A DNA stretch of 64,000 nucleotides, taken from the NCBI GenBank assembly GCA_965279595.1, contig OZ257246.1, positions 1,054,001 to 1,118,000 on the forward strand, given 5' to 3'. Every line of letters begins with the position of its first letter. The first letter of the stretch is position 1. This document shows, piece by piece, positions 6,646 to 15,769 of the stretch. Position numbers and translations under genes: made by a program. The DNA comes from CAIKLP01 sp965279595. Lineage in GTDB: Bacteria > Bacteroidota > Bacteroidia > Sphingobacteriales > Sphingobacteriaceae. The notes under the pieces are model-generated. The model was given only the letters and a program-made list of their open reading frames with translations, ran no database searches and was not told where the DNA came from.

Positions 6646-9594
6646 GTGGTAAGAGTAGATAGTAAAAAGCCTTGTAAATTAGTGTATTCACTTTGCAAAC
6701 ACCCATATATGGGTTTTGTGATTGAGCCTCATATCGTACAATTAAATCCTAAAGGCGGATTTACACTTACCCATCAAAAATTATATTCTCAAACTGCAAA
6801 AGAATTTGATGCTTATTTAGATACTGAAGACTATAAGTTAATTAAACTTTTAGATCAAATGGATCAAGAGTATATTATTAAAAAGTATCACAAAGATCCA
6901 ATTAGACCCACAGCGTATTTTACTAAAATTTGGAATGATAAACTCTATCAAATTGTAAGACCAATTATTGAAAAAAAATTGGTTGACGTAATTAAGAGAT
7001 TGAATGGAAAACTTTTTTATGAAATGGGAAAAGAAGGTGATCCTGTTTTTAGTCAAATAAAAATTTCGGATGAACAAACTTCTGTTTTATTCCATTTTAG
7101 AAGAAGCCCAGAGGGTACAAGGTATTTTCCAACCATCAAACATAAAGGACAACGCATAGAATTTATGTTTAAAAATGCAGAGGTGATAACTAACCTACCT
7201 GCATTCATGCTTTTAGGAAATGAACTTTTGTATTTTGAATCTGAGTTAGATGGTAAAAAACTATCACCTTTCTTAAATAAAAGATTTATTGACATTCCAA
7301 AATCTTCTGAACAAACGTATTATAAAAAATTCATTTCACCATTAATTGAAAGGCACCATGTATATGCCGAAGGGTTTCAAATTATTACAGAACAATTTGA
7401 AGCAAAGCCAATATTAAAACTAACACATTCATGGAATAATTCAGTTCAATTAGTTTTATCTTTTCAATATGGTAAGTATACTTTTTTATATCAAAGTGGA
7501 ACTAAAGTTTCAGTAACAGTTGAATATAAAAATGATGAATTTACATTTCATCGAGTAAAAAGATCACTATCGTGGGAGGCATTAAAAATTAATTTGTTAA
7601 TTGAATTAGGGCTTGAAGCTATTGAAGGATCTGCTTTTTGTGTTCCAAACCATTCTTTAAATCCAGAGGAAACTCATCCATTTCATCACACTTTAGAATG
7701 GTTAAATGAAAACCATGAACAATTAATTCAAGCAGGTTTTATTATTCAACAAGATGATAAAGGAAAGAAATATTTTGTTGGCAAGAGTAAAATTGATCTA
7801 CAAATAAAAGAATCAAATGATTGGTTTGATATTTATGCAACTGTTTATTTTGGTGAATTTGAAATTCCTTTTATACAGTTAAGAGATTATATATTAAATG
7901 GTAAAAAAGAGTTTGAACTTCCCAATGGAGAGATCGCAATTATTCCTGAAAGTTGGTTTGCACAATATCATAACCTTTTCAATTTTGCAGAAGGAAACAA
8001 GCATTTAAAACTTAAAAAGTATCACATAGGCTTAATAAAAGAGTATGCGGATTCGGAATTAGCAGAACTTACTATGGATCGAAAACTGTCAAATTTATTA
8101 CAGTTTGACCAGATTGATGAAGTGAGTATGCCAAGTAATTTTAAAGGTGAACTACGACCTTACCAAAAGGCAGGGTATGATTGGTTTCATTTTTTAAGAC
8201 GATGGAATTTTGGTGGTTGTTTGGCAGATGATATGGGTTTAGGTAAAACAATCCAAACATTGGCATTATTACAGAAAGTAAAAGAAAATGCATTCTTTAA
8301 ATCGAAACAGCCAACACTTTTTGAAGATACTATAGTCAAAGAAAGCACAGAGGAATACCCTCAAACTTCTTTAATAGTAATGCCTACTTCTTTAATTTAT
8401 AATTGGATGAGAGAAGCAAAAAAGTTTACACCTGATTTGAAAGTATTAGTTTATACTGGAACATTAAGAGAGAAAAATATTGAAGTATTTTCCAATTATG
8501 ATATTGTATTAACTACTTATGGAATAGTAAGAATGGATATCGATATTTTGAAATTGTTTTATTTCCATTATATCATTTTAGATGAAAGTCAAATTATTAA
8601 AAACCCAACTTCGAAAATTTCAAAATCAGTAAGAAGTTTAAAATCTAAGTATAAATTGGTGCTTAGTGGAACTCCGGTTGAAAATTCAGTTTTGGATTTA
8701 TGGTCACAAATGTCTTTTGTAAATCCTGGTTTATTAGGCAGTCATTCGTTTTTCAATGAAGAGTTTGCTGTTCCTATTGACAAAAAACAAGATTTTGACA
8801 AAGCAGAAAAATTGCAATCCATCATCAAACCTTTTATTTTAAGAAGAACAAAACAACAAGTTGCTTCAGAGCTTCCACCTAAAACTGAAAATATTTATTA
8901 TTCAGATATGAGTCCAGAACAAGACCGTATTTATGAAGAAACAAAATCACACTATAGGAATGAGATTTTAAAAATGATTTCAGAAAAAGGGATTGGAAAA
9001 TCTCAAATACATTTATTACAAGGCTTAAATAAATTAAGACAAATTGCAAACCATCCACAAATGGTTGATCATGAATATGCTGATGATTCTGGAAAATTCT
9101 CTGATGTAATACATACCTTAGAAAGTATTATTTTAAAGGGAAACAAGATTTTAATTTTCTCTCAATTTGTAAAGCATTTAAGCATATTTAAAGCGCATTT
9201 TGAGAAACATCATATTCCTTTTGCATATTTAGATGGATCAACAGTTAACCGAGAAACAGTTGTTGACTCATTTAAAAATGAAGAAGAAATAAAAATATTT
9301 TTAATTTCAATTAAAGCAGGTGGTATTGGTTTAAATTTAACTGAGGCTGATTATGTGTTTATATTAGATCCATGGTGGAATCCAGCAGTTGAACAACAAG
9401 CAATTGATAGAACCCATCGTATAGGTCAAAAAAATAATGTTTTCATATATAAGTTCATAACTAAAAATTCAGTAGAAGAAAAAATTCTTGCATTGCAGGA
9501 AAGGAAAAAGCGAATTGCTGATTCCTTAATTACTACTGAGGAATCATTTATGAAAACACTAACAGAAGAAGATATAAAAGCTATATTAGATTAA
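6646..9594 (+). CDS. SNF2-family DEAD/DEAH-box helicase (Swi2/Snf2 ATPase)
   Basis: A 982-residue protein. The C-terminal half holds a complete SNF2 ATPase: RPYQKAGYDW (about 503), Walker A in DDMGLGKTIQTL (about 527), DESQ Walker B (646), SGTPVENS, and helicase C motifs ending in DPWWNPAVEQQAIDRTHRIGQ (about 909-928). The N-terminal 480 residues are the conserved extension seen in bacterial SNF2 proteins of Bacteroidota and contain no obvious zinc ligands. It should be a DNA or RNA translocase that remodels nucleic-acid-protein complexes, cytoplasmic. The start is GTG 6646; the next ATG at 6712 would remove residues that look conserved (VYSLCKHPY). The bioY gene begins two bases after the stop. 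Confidence 0.9.
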   Translation: MVRVDSKKPCKLVYSLCKHPYMGFVIEPHIVQLNPKGGFTLTHQKLYSQTAKEFDAYLDTEDYKLIKLLDQMDQEYIIKKYHKDPIRPTAYFTKIWNDKLYQIVRPIIEKKLVDVIKRLNGKLFYEMGKEGDPVFSQIKISDEQTSVLFHFRRSPEGTRYFPTIKHKGQRIEFMFKNAEVITNLPAFMLLGNELLYFESELDGKKLSPFLNKRFIDIPKSSEQTYYKKFISPLIERHHVYAEGFQIITEQFEAKPILKLTHSWNNSVQLVLSFQYGKYTFLYQSGTKVSVTVEYKNDEFTFHRVKRSLSWEALKINLLIELGLEAIEGSAFCVPNHSLNPEETHPFHHTLEWLNENHEQLIQAGFIIQQDDKGKKYFVGKSKIDLQIKESNDWFDIYATVYFGEFEIPFIQLRDYILNGKKEFELPNGEIAIIPESWFAQYHNLFNFAEGNKHLKLKKYHIGLIKEYADSELAELTMDRKLSNLLQFDQIDEVSMPSNFKGELRPYQKAGYDWFHFLRRWNFGGCLADDMGLGKTIQTLALLQKVKENAFFKSKQPTLFEDTIVKESTEEYPQTSLIVMPTSLIYNWMREAKKFTPDLKVLVYTGTLREKNIEVFSNYDIVLTTYGIVRMDIDILKLFYFHYIILDESQIIKNPTSKISKSVRSLKSKYKLVLSGTPVENSVLDLWSQMSFVNPGLLGSHSFFNEEFAVPIDKKQDFDKAEKLQSIIKPFILRRTKQQVASELPPKTENIYYSDMSPEQDRIYEETKSHYRNEILKMISEKGIGKSQIHLLQGLNKLRQIANHPQMVDHEYADDSGKFSDVIHTLESIILKGNKILIFSQFVKHLSIFKAHFEKHHIPFAYLDGSTVNRETVVDSFKNEEEIKIFLISIKAGGIGLNLTEADYVFILDPWWNPAVEQQAIDRTHRIGQKNNVFIYKFITKNSVEEKILALQERKKRIADSLITTEESFMKTLTEEDIKAILD

Positions 9595-9596
9595 TT

Positions 9597-10115
9597 ATGG
9601 GACTATCAAGATTTGCAAGTTTAGCAGCATTATTTGCCTTGTTGACAACAATTGCTGCAAAAATCATTTTTCATAATTCGGAAATACCCTATACCTTACA
9701 AAGTGTATTTGTATTGCTTTCTGGTTTGGTTGGAGGCCCAATTATTGGAATAACATCCATGTTAATTTATTTGATGTTTGGAATGTTTGTTCCAGTTTTT
9801 GCTGGTAATGATTTTGGATTTTCTGTTATTGCAGACCCTAGTGCTGGTTATTTATTTGCATTTCCAGTTGCTGCTTTTATTGCCGGTTATATTGGACATC
9901 AAAGCAAGGCTATTTGGATTATATTGTTGGCATGTATTGCTGCTCAGACTTCATTATACTTAGTTGGTGTTTTGATATTATTTGCCAATACTTCTTATAA
10001 TTTAATAGAATCAATTCAAATCGGATTTTTGAATATGGCTTTAGTTGGTTACATGAAATCTATCATCACTGGTTTGCTTTATTTCACTTGGCAAAAAATA
10101 AATCCGCAAAGTTGA
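9597..10115 (+). CDS. bioY: Biotin transporter substrate-binding (S) component BioY
   Basis: A 172-residue membrane protein with about six hydrophobic helices. The family landmarks are present: PYTLQSVFVLLSGLVGGPIIG, the FGMFVPVFAG loop and the ADPSAGYLFAFP segment match BioY's PxTxQ, GxPVFAGG and PTGGYLxGF patterns. It imports biotin, alone or with energy-coupling EcfA/T units encoded elsewhere; none is adjacent. The ATG lies two bases after the SNF2 stop, so translation is probably coupled to the helicase gene, an unusual partner. No biotin-specific riboswitch is expected and none was seen. Confidence 0.85.
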   Translation: MGLSRFASLAALFALLTTIAAKIIFHNSEIPYTLQSVFVLLSGLVGGPIIGITSMLIYLMFGMFVPVFAGNDFGFSVIADPSAGYLFAFPVAAFIAGYIGHQSKAIWIILLACIAAQTSLYLVGVLILFANTSYNLIESIQIGFLNMALVGYMKSIITGLLYFTWQKINPQS

Positions 10116-10156
10116 AACCTTTAGTTTCGAATTGAGTATAAGAACACATACTCATT

Positions 10157-12004
10157 ATGCTACGAAACTATTTAATTCTGTTTTTGATATTCAGCTCTCA
10201 TCAGCTTTTCGCTGAAGGAACTAAACAACTTCGTCCGTTATCAACTGATTTTGGTTATATGCAGGTATATGATAATGCAAGAACATTTGCTACATATAAT
10301 TGCATTGAAGCTGAGCGCTTAAACATTCATATTAGTTCTAATAAAGAAAAAATATTTTTTGGTTTTGGTACCATATGGGATACTGATGGAGCAACCGTAA
10401 AAACAGATTTATATTATAGAATAAAAAACCCTAGTGGTGTAGTGGTATATTCTGCTCGTTTAACTCCAAGCTCAGGTACAGGTTATATTTCAACCTATAC
10501 AAAAGCTGTGAATGGGCCTACTAAATTAAATGCCTCTGGATATATTGCTTTAAGTTATGCACCTGTTGACACTGGTGATTATTATATAGAATTTAATCCA
10601 GTTAGTGCTACAGTGATTAATAAAGTTAAGCGCATGTTTACTTTATTTGATATAACTGTAATTGACACTGTTACAAATGTCGCGAAACCAGGAAGGTTAT
10701 GGTCGAAAAGTTGGGACCTTTCAACAAATGCAGCGGCAAATGGATTTAAAGGAACCATGTATGTTTATTCAAATGATGGTGTGGTAACTTCTGTAAATTT
10801 CAATGGAATTCAACCATGGGGTTTCACTATGTCATGCAATAGCACTGGATGTGAAAACACAGGTTTCCCTGGTTTAGATAGACAATCAAGATCTGGAAGC
10901 CATATTTATCCAGAGTATAAAATATTTTTAAATGACCCTGATATCAAAGTGTATCCTAATGGAACTATTGGAACACTCAATTCTAATTTATCATTAAGTG
11001 GATGTGCACCCAATTATTGTATAAATGTAACTACTGATGCACCTGGCAATGTGGAGTTCCTTGTTGATTTAAATGGAACTCCAGGTTATCAAGCTGGATC
11101 AAAAGATTTACTATTCGCAACAAATGTTGTTTCAGGAACAGCTTGCATTCCTTGGGATGGTAAAGATGGACTTGGTAATTTAATTACTCAAAATATAAAT
11201 TTTGAAATGCTTGCAGAGTATAAATTTGGATTAACAAATTTGCCAATGTATGATGTAGAGAATTTTTCTGGAGGTTTCATTGTTTCTTCTATCCGACCAT
11301 TGGTAATTAAACCAAATTTATTTTGGGATGATTCGAATGTTGGAGGTTCTACCAATTTAATTGGATGCTCAAGCAGTTCATGCCACCCTTGGCCTTCAGC
11401 TGATTTTGGAAATGTGAACTCTATTAATACTTGGTGGTATGTGAATGTTCAACGAGATACTATTGTGACCTTGAGTATTCCAAAACCAAGTCCAGATATT
11501 ATTGGATCAAGTACATCTTGTGATACTACAATCATTCAAAATTATTCAACTACAAATAATGTTGGGAATAGTTTTACATGGAAATCAAAAAGAGGAAGTA
11601 TTCTTTCTGGCATAAATACAAATGCCATAACTTTTAGAATGAAAACGGGAAAGGACACTTTAACTGTTTTAGAAATTAATGGACAAGGTTGTTATCAAGA
11701 CACTTTATTTTTATCAGCATATCAAACTCCAAATCCTAGTATAAGTGGTGATGTATTGGCATGTGATGTAAATACTGTTGATGTTTATACAACAACATCA
11801 AACCCTTTAAATACGTATCATTGGACAATTAATGGTGGTACTATTTTAAGTGGAGAATCAAGCAATACGGTTACAGTAAAATGGACAACAGTAGGAAATG
11901 GGTCGATTACATTAAGAGAAACGAATCCATTAAATTGTTTTGCAGATAAAATAAAATCAGTAAATGTTTTAGCAAAACCAATAACTTCAAATATCAATCA
12001 TTAA
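10157..12004 (+). CDS. Large secreted protein with PKD/Ig-like modules
   Basis: A 615-residue exported protein with a clear signal peptide (LILFLIFSSHQLFA, cleavage near residue 19). The first 170 residues form a beta-rich domain; a central region contains paired Cys residues (TMSCNSTGCENTG, CSSSSCHP), and the last 170 residues hold two PKD/Ig-like repeats of the type found in Bacteroidota adhesins (TYHWTINGG, NTVTVKWTT). It ends in KPITSNINH, right at a typical module boundary, with no type IX secretion C-terminal domain or gliding-type C-terminus. It may be truncated or released by another route. No enzyme signature is seen. Confidence 0.65.
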   Translation: MLRNYLILFLIFSSHQLFAEGTKQLRPLSTDFGYMQVYDNARTFATYNCIEAERLNIHISSNKEKIFFGFGTIWDTDGATVKTDLYYRIKNPSGVVVYSARLTPSSGTGYISTYTKAVNGPTKLNASGYIALSYAPVDTGDYYIEFNPVSATVINKVKRMFTLFDITVIDTVTNVAKPGRLWSKSWDLSTNAAANGFKGTMYVYSNDGVVTSVNFNGIQPWGFTMSCNSTGCENTGFPGLDRQSRSGSHIYPEYKIFLNDPDIKVYPNGTIGTLNSNLSLSGCAPNYCINVTTDAPGNVEFLVDLNGTPGYQAGSKDLLFATNVVSGTACIPWDGKDGLGNLITQNINFEMLAEYKFGLTNLPMYDVENFSGGFIVSSIRPLVIKPNLFWDDSNVGGSTNLIGCSSSSCHPWPSADFGNVNSINTWWYVNVQRDTIVTLSIPKPSPDIIGSSTSCDTTIIQNYSTTNNVGNSFTWKSKRGSILSGINTNAITFRMKTGKDTLTVLEINGQGCYQDTLFLSAYQTPNPSISGDVLACDVNTVDVYTTTSNPLNTYHWTINGGTILSGESSNTVTVKWTTVGNGSITLRETNPLNCFADKIKSVNVLAKPITSNINH

Positions 12005-12153
12005 TAGCATATCATTGAAAATGTCATGATAGTTATTATTTGTATTGAATGCAAAGTAGATACTTTTTTAATTTGAACGCAAATCGATATTAAAAAATTC
12101 CCCAATCAAAATTCCAATTCTGTGAAATATTTGCAAATGAGAATTAATAAAAT

Positions 12154-13896
12154 TTAAGAAACTTTTATTCCTAATTCGATTAATTGGTCATTGCTGATTG
12201 TAGAAGGTGAATCAATCATTACATCACGTCCTGAATTATTTTTTGGAAATGCAATCACATCTTTGATTGAATCTAATTCAGCAAATAAAGAACACCATCT
12301 ATCAAAACCATAAGCAATACCACCATGTGGCGGTGCACCATATTCAAATGCATCCATTAAAAAGCCAAATTGTTTCTGAGCCTCTTCTTTACTAAAACCA
12401 AGCAATTCGAACATGTTAGCTTGTAATTCTTTATTGTGAATTCTTATAGAACCACCACCAATTTCAACACCATTTACCACCATGTCATAGGCATTTGCTC
12501 TTACATCACTTGGGTTAGTTTTTAATAAAGGAATATCTTCAGGTTTGGGTGAAGTGAATGGATGATGCATTGCATGAAATCTTTTATTTTCTTCATCCCA
12601 CTCTAAAAGAGGGAAATCAATTACCCATAATAATGAAAAACTATTTTTCGGTCTCAAGTCTAAACGAGTACCCATTTCTAAACGCAATTCATTTAAAGCT
12701 TTTCTAGTTTTATCTTTTCCACCTGCAAGAATTAAAATTAAATCACCTGGTGAAGCATTGAAAGCATCTGCCCATAATTTTAATTTTTCTTCTGAATAAA
12801 ACTTATCAACTGATGATTTTAAAGTTCCATCTTCATTATATCTTAAGTAAACTAAACCGGTTGCACCAATCTGAGGTCGTTTGATATAATCTGTTAATTC
12901 ATCTAATTGTTTTCTTGTATAATTTGCACATCCTTTAGCACAAATACCAACAACTAATTCTGCATCATCAAACACTTTAAACTCACTACCTTTTACAATG
13001 GAATTTAATTCTACAAACTTCATTTCAAATCTAGTATCTGGTTTGTCCGAACCATACAATTTCATTGCATCTGCATAGGTCATACGAGGTACTGAATCAA
13101 TATCAACTCCTTTAACAGTTTTGAATAAATGTTTTGCTAATCCTTCAAACATTTGTAAAATATCTTCTTGATTTACAAACGACATCTCACAATCAATTTG
13201 TGTAAATTCAGGTTGTCTATCGGCTCGTAAATCTTCATCTCTAAAACATTTCACAATTTGGAAATATCGATCGAAACCTGATACCATTAATAATTGTTTA
13301 AAAGTTTGAGGTGATTGAGGCAATGCATAAAATTCGCCTTGATTCATTCTGCTCGGAACCACAAAGTCTCTTGCTCCTTCTGGAGTAGATTTAATCAACA
13401 CTGGTGTTTCTACTTCAATGAAATTGTTACTGTCCATGTATTTGCGAGTCTCTTGAGCCACACGATGTCTTAACTCAAGATTTTTTCGAACTACATTTCT
13501 TCTTAAATCTAAATATCTATATTTTGCTCTTAATTCATCTCCACCATCAGTATCATCTTCAATCATAAATGGTGTTACTTTTGAAGCGTTTAAAATTTCT
13601 AATTCAACAACTTCTATCTCGATTTCACCAGTAGGTATTTTTAAGTTTTTATTACTTCTTTCAATAACCTTTCCTGAAACTTTTATTACATATTCACGAC
13701 CTAATTTTCTGGCTGCTTCACATAACAAACTATTCTCTTCCATATTGAAAAGTAGCTGAGTAATTCCATAACGGTCACGAACATCAATAAAAGTCATCCC
13801 ACCTAAATCTCTCGATTTTTGGACCCATCCACAAAGGGTTACTTGTTCATTTAAATGTTTGCTTGTTAATTCTCCGCAAGTATGTGTTCTCAGCAT
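12154..13896 (-). CDS. aspS: Aspartyl-tRNA synthetase
   Basis: A 580-residue class II synthetase of the bacterial type. It has the N-terminal OB-fold anticodon-binding domain (VTLCGWVQKSRDLGGMTFIDVRDRYG), the QSPQ aspartate-binding loop (194-197), motif 2 FRDEDLRADRQPEFTQID (218-235), the bacterial GAD insertion, and motif 3 GIAYGFDRW (526-534). It charges tRNA-Asp (possibly also tRNA-Asn in genomes with the amidotransferase route, which cannot be judged here). The ATG at 13896 is used: the frame extends to a TTG at 13902, but ATG follows AAGGATTG and begins the conserved MLRTHTCGEL. It stands alone between a convergent secreted-protein gene and a divergent DinB operon. Confidence 0.97.
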   Translation of the reverse strand: MLRTHTCGELTSKHLNEQVTLCGWVQKSRDLGGMTFIDVRDRYGITQLLFNMEENSLLCEAARKLGREYVIKVSGKVIERSNKNLKIPTGEIEIEVVELEILNASKVTPFMIEDDTDGGDELRAKYRYLDLRRNVVRKNLELRHRVAQETRKYMDSNNFIEVETPVLIKSTPEGARDFVVPSRMNQGEFYALPQSPQTFKQLLMVSGFDRYFQIVKCFRDEDLRADRQPEFTQIDCEMSFVNQEDILQMFEGLAKHLFKTVKGVDIDSVPRMTYADAMKLYGSDKPDTRFEMKFVELNSIVKGSEFKVFDDAELVVGICAKGCANYTRKQLDELTDYIKRPQIGATGLVYLRYNEDGTLKSSVDKFYSEEKLKLWADAFNASPGDLILILAGGKDKTRKALNELRLEMGTRLDLRPKNSFSLLWVIDFPLLEWDEENKRFHAMHHPFTSPKPEDIPLLKTNPSDVRANAYDMVVNGVEIGGGSIRIHNKELQANMFELLGFSKEEAQKQFGFLMDAFEYGAPPHGGIAYGFDRWCSLFAELDSIKDVIAFPKNNSGRDVMIDSPSTISNDQLIELGIKVS

Positions 13897-13999
13897 AATC
13901 AATCCTTATAAAGCCCAAAAGTACCAATTTTACTGAATTTTAAACCTAAAATGCTATAAAAACCTAAATTTTAGGATAAGAATTGCATCTGTATTTTAC

Positions 14000-14007
14000 T
14001 AGATTTG
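14000..14007 (+). promoter_or_regulatory. Candidate Bacteroidota -7 box for the DinB-thiE operon
   Basis: TAGATTTG matches TAnnTTTG and lies 16 bases upstream of the DinB ATG at 14024. A TTG at 13983-13985 is 14 bases upstream, shorter than the usual spacer, so the -33 element is doubtful. Confidence 0.35.
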
Positions 14008-14023
14008 TTAAAAAATTAATGTT

Positions 14024-14524
14024 ATGATTAGAAAAATAGAAGATTTTTTATCTGAACGTAAATACGAATCAGAAATGACTTTGAAAGTATTTGCTCAATT
14101 GAATAATGAAATTTTAGATAAAAAATTAGCTGAAAAAGTTAGAACTATTGGAAGGCTAGCTTGGCATATTACCGAAACTGTTGCAGAAATGATGAATCAT
14201 GCTGGATTGCCAGTAGAAGGATTGGTAGAGGAAAAAGATCAAGATTTTGATGTAAATAAAATAATGGAATCTTATCGTAAATCGTCTAGTTCTTTACTTG
14301 AGCAAGTAAAAAAGAATTGGGATGATTCTCAAATGGAAGATATGGTTGATATGTATGGTGATAGATGGAATAAAGGAACGGTTTTAAGTATTTTGACAAA
14401 GCATGAAGCACATCATCGTGGGCAATTAACTATTTTAATGCGTGAAATGGGTTTAAAAGTTCCTGGTGTTTATGGTCCTTCACAGGAAGAATGGGTAACC
14501 TTCGGAATGACACCCCTGAAATAA
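14024..14524 (+). CDS. DinB/YfiT-fold metalloprotein
   Basis: A 166-residue four-helix-bundle protein of the DinB superfamily. The predicted metal triad is His48, His127 and His131 (HIT...KHEAHHRGQ), which in this family binds a divalent metal. Members act as thiol transferases or are of unknown function; this one has no signal peptide. It opens a five-gene plus-strand run with very short gaps (thiE starts 5 bases after its stop). The functional link to thiamine synthesis is not apparent from sequence. Confidence 0.85.
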   Translation: MIRKIEDFLSERKYESEMTLKVFAQLNNEILDKKLAEKVRTIGRLAWHITETVAEMMNHAGLPVEGLVEEKDQDFDVNKIMESYRKSSSSLLEQVKKNWDDSQMEDMVDMYGDRWNKGTVLSILTKHEAHHRGQLTILMREMGLKVPGVYGPSQEEWVTFGMTPLK

Positions 14525-14529
14525 TTGAA

Positions 14530-15174
14530 ATGAAGAAATACATTTCAAATTTTCATTATTTAACGCAAGATCAAATTCCAAATTTTTCAGTTTTAGAACA
14601 AGTGAAAATGGCTTGTGAAGCAGGTGCAAAATGGATACAATATAGAGTATTTCCAAAACCTTTAGAAGAATGGGTTGATGAAGTAAATATTGCATCTCAA
14701 TATTGTGATGATTGGGGAGTAACATTATCAGTGAATGATTCTGTTGAAGTCGCACTTCTTGCACACGATGTTCAAGGTGTACATTTGGGAATGTCTGATA
14801 TGGATCCTATTGTCGCAAGAGAAAAGTTAGGGGAGGATAAAGTTATTGGAGGCTCTGCGTTAAGTTTAGAGGATGTTAAATTCTTTCATCATGCAAAGGT
14901 AGATTATATTAGTATCGGGCCTTTCCATTTTACCAATACAAAAAAAATAAGTATTGATCCTTTAGGTTTTAATGGTATTCAAACATTTATCAAACAAATA
15001 AATAGTGCTATTCCTGATTTTGATATTCCATTAATTATTGCAGGTGGAATTCAAATAAAGGATATGAGTGAAATAAAAAAATTGCCCATACATGGAGTTG
15101 CAATTTCATCAGCTATTAATCTAGCAGTTAATCCTAAAGAAGCGTTTAAGAGTTTTTATAATCAATTATATTAA
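14530..15174 (+). CDS. thiE: Thiamine phosphate synthase
   Basis: A 214-residue TIM-barrel protein that joins HMP pyrophosphate and the thiazole phosphate to make thiamine phosphate. Recognisable ThiE elements are WIQYRVF (the QxR pyrophosphate contact), LSVNDSVEVAL...GVHLGMSDM (Asn and Asp ligands), IGGSALS, ISIGPFHFTNTKK (the xGPxFxTxTK loop) and a final IIAGGI phosphate loop. The frame opens at 14491, but ATG 14530 avoids overlapping the DinB gene and starts with a family-like MKKYISNFHYLT. The following gene, two codons away, is a thiamine-pyrophosphokinase-like protein, which agrees with a thiamine role. Confidence 0.88.
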   Translation: MKKYISNFHYLTQDQIPNFSVLEQVKMACEAGAKWIQYRVFPKPLEEWVDEVNIASQYCDDWGVTLSVNDSVEVALLAHDVQGVHLGMSDMDPIVAREKLGEDKVIGGSALSLEDVKFFHHAKVDYISIGPFHFTNTKKISIDPLGFNGIQTFIKQINSAIPDFDIPLIIAGGIQIKDMSEIKKLPIHGVAISSAINLAVNPKEAFKSFYNQLY

Positions 15175-15175
15175 A

Positions 15176-15769
15176 ATGTCATCACACCATTTTGTCAAGG
15201 AAAAACAAGAACCTTCACTATTAATTAGTAGTGCTGATTATTATAATGATGAGTATGTTGGACAATTATTGGAGTGGTGCCCTATTGTAATTGTACCTGA
15301 TTTTCTTGTTAGTTTTATTGCCTCAAAAGGAATTAAAATTGATATTGTTTTGCAAATTGGATTTTCAAATAAAGACCTTAATGATATTTATTATACTCAA
15401 GTAAATTCTAGAATAATTGAAATTGAAAATAAAGAAAATTGGGTACAAGAAACAATTGAAATTTTGGTTCAAGAGAAACATAATGCATTAAATATTATTG
15501 GTGATGGATTATATCAATTGCAGCGGTTCTTTATTAAGAAAATTCAAATTGTTGTTTATTCAAATAAACAAAAACAGTACAGTATACCATCTGTTTTTAA
15601 TAAGTGGTATAAGGCAGGTATGCAAATTGAAATTGAAAAGGAAGATTTACAGAATGTACTTCAATTAAAAAACTTAAAACCAAATCCAGATTTTATTTTT
15701 GATGTTCAAGAAGATGGAACAGTATTTATCAAATCAACCAAATCTATCATATTAAAAGAATTTTTATAA
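15176..15769 (+). CDS. Thiamine-pyrophosphokinase-like protein, catalytic motifs degenerate
   Basis: A 197-residue protein whose start (MSSHHFVKEKQEP) and GQLLEWCP...GIKIDIVL scaffold resemble thiamine pyrophosphokinases of Bacteroidota (recalled, not searched). The motifs needed for catalysis in TPK are missing: the GD(F/L)DS metal loop after GIKIDIVL reads QIGFSNKDL, the KTD element is replaced by NKENWVQETI, and the G-R-x-DH motif is GDGLYQLQR. The final beta-rich part, with FNKWYKAG, is kept. It may be a non-catalytic paralogue or a divergent enzyme. It sits between thiE and an MFS gene, 1 base after thiE and directly abutting the next start. Confidence 0.55.
   Translation: MSSHHFVKEKQEPSLLISSADYYNDEYVGQLLEWCPIVIVPDFLVSFIASKGIKIDIVLQIGFSNKDLNDIYYTQVNSRIIEIENKENWVQETIEILVQEKHNALNIIGDGLYQLQRFFIKKIQIVVYSNKQKQYSIPSVFNKWYKAGMQIEIEKEDLQNVLQLKNLKPNPDFIFDVQEDGTVFIKSTKSIILKEFL

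Noticed and set aside
12005..12153. Missing C-terminal sorting domain of the secreted protein downstream of its stop
   Set aside because: No frame in this stretch reads as a type IX C-terminal domain; multiple stops occur in each frame.
13897..13902. TTG start two codons upstream of the aspS ATG (similar upstream TTG frames exist at fumC, hutU and panD)
   Set aside because: In each case the ATG gives the family-typical N-terminus; the upstream TTG only reflects an open frame.
14008..14529. TPP riboswitch ahead of thiE
   Set aside because: thiE follows DinB with a five-base gap inside an operon, and no thi-box sequence (such as CTGAGA with ACCTGA) is seen upstream of the operon.
14480..14764. 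Minus-strand frame across the DinB/thiE junction
   Set aside because: Overlaps two well-supported genes and has no family resemblance.
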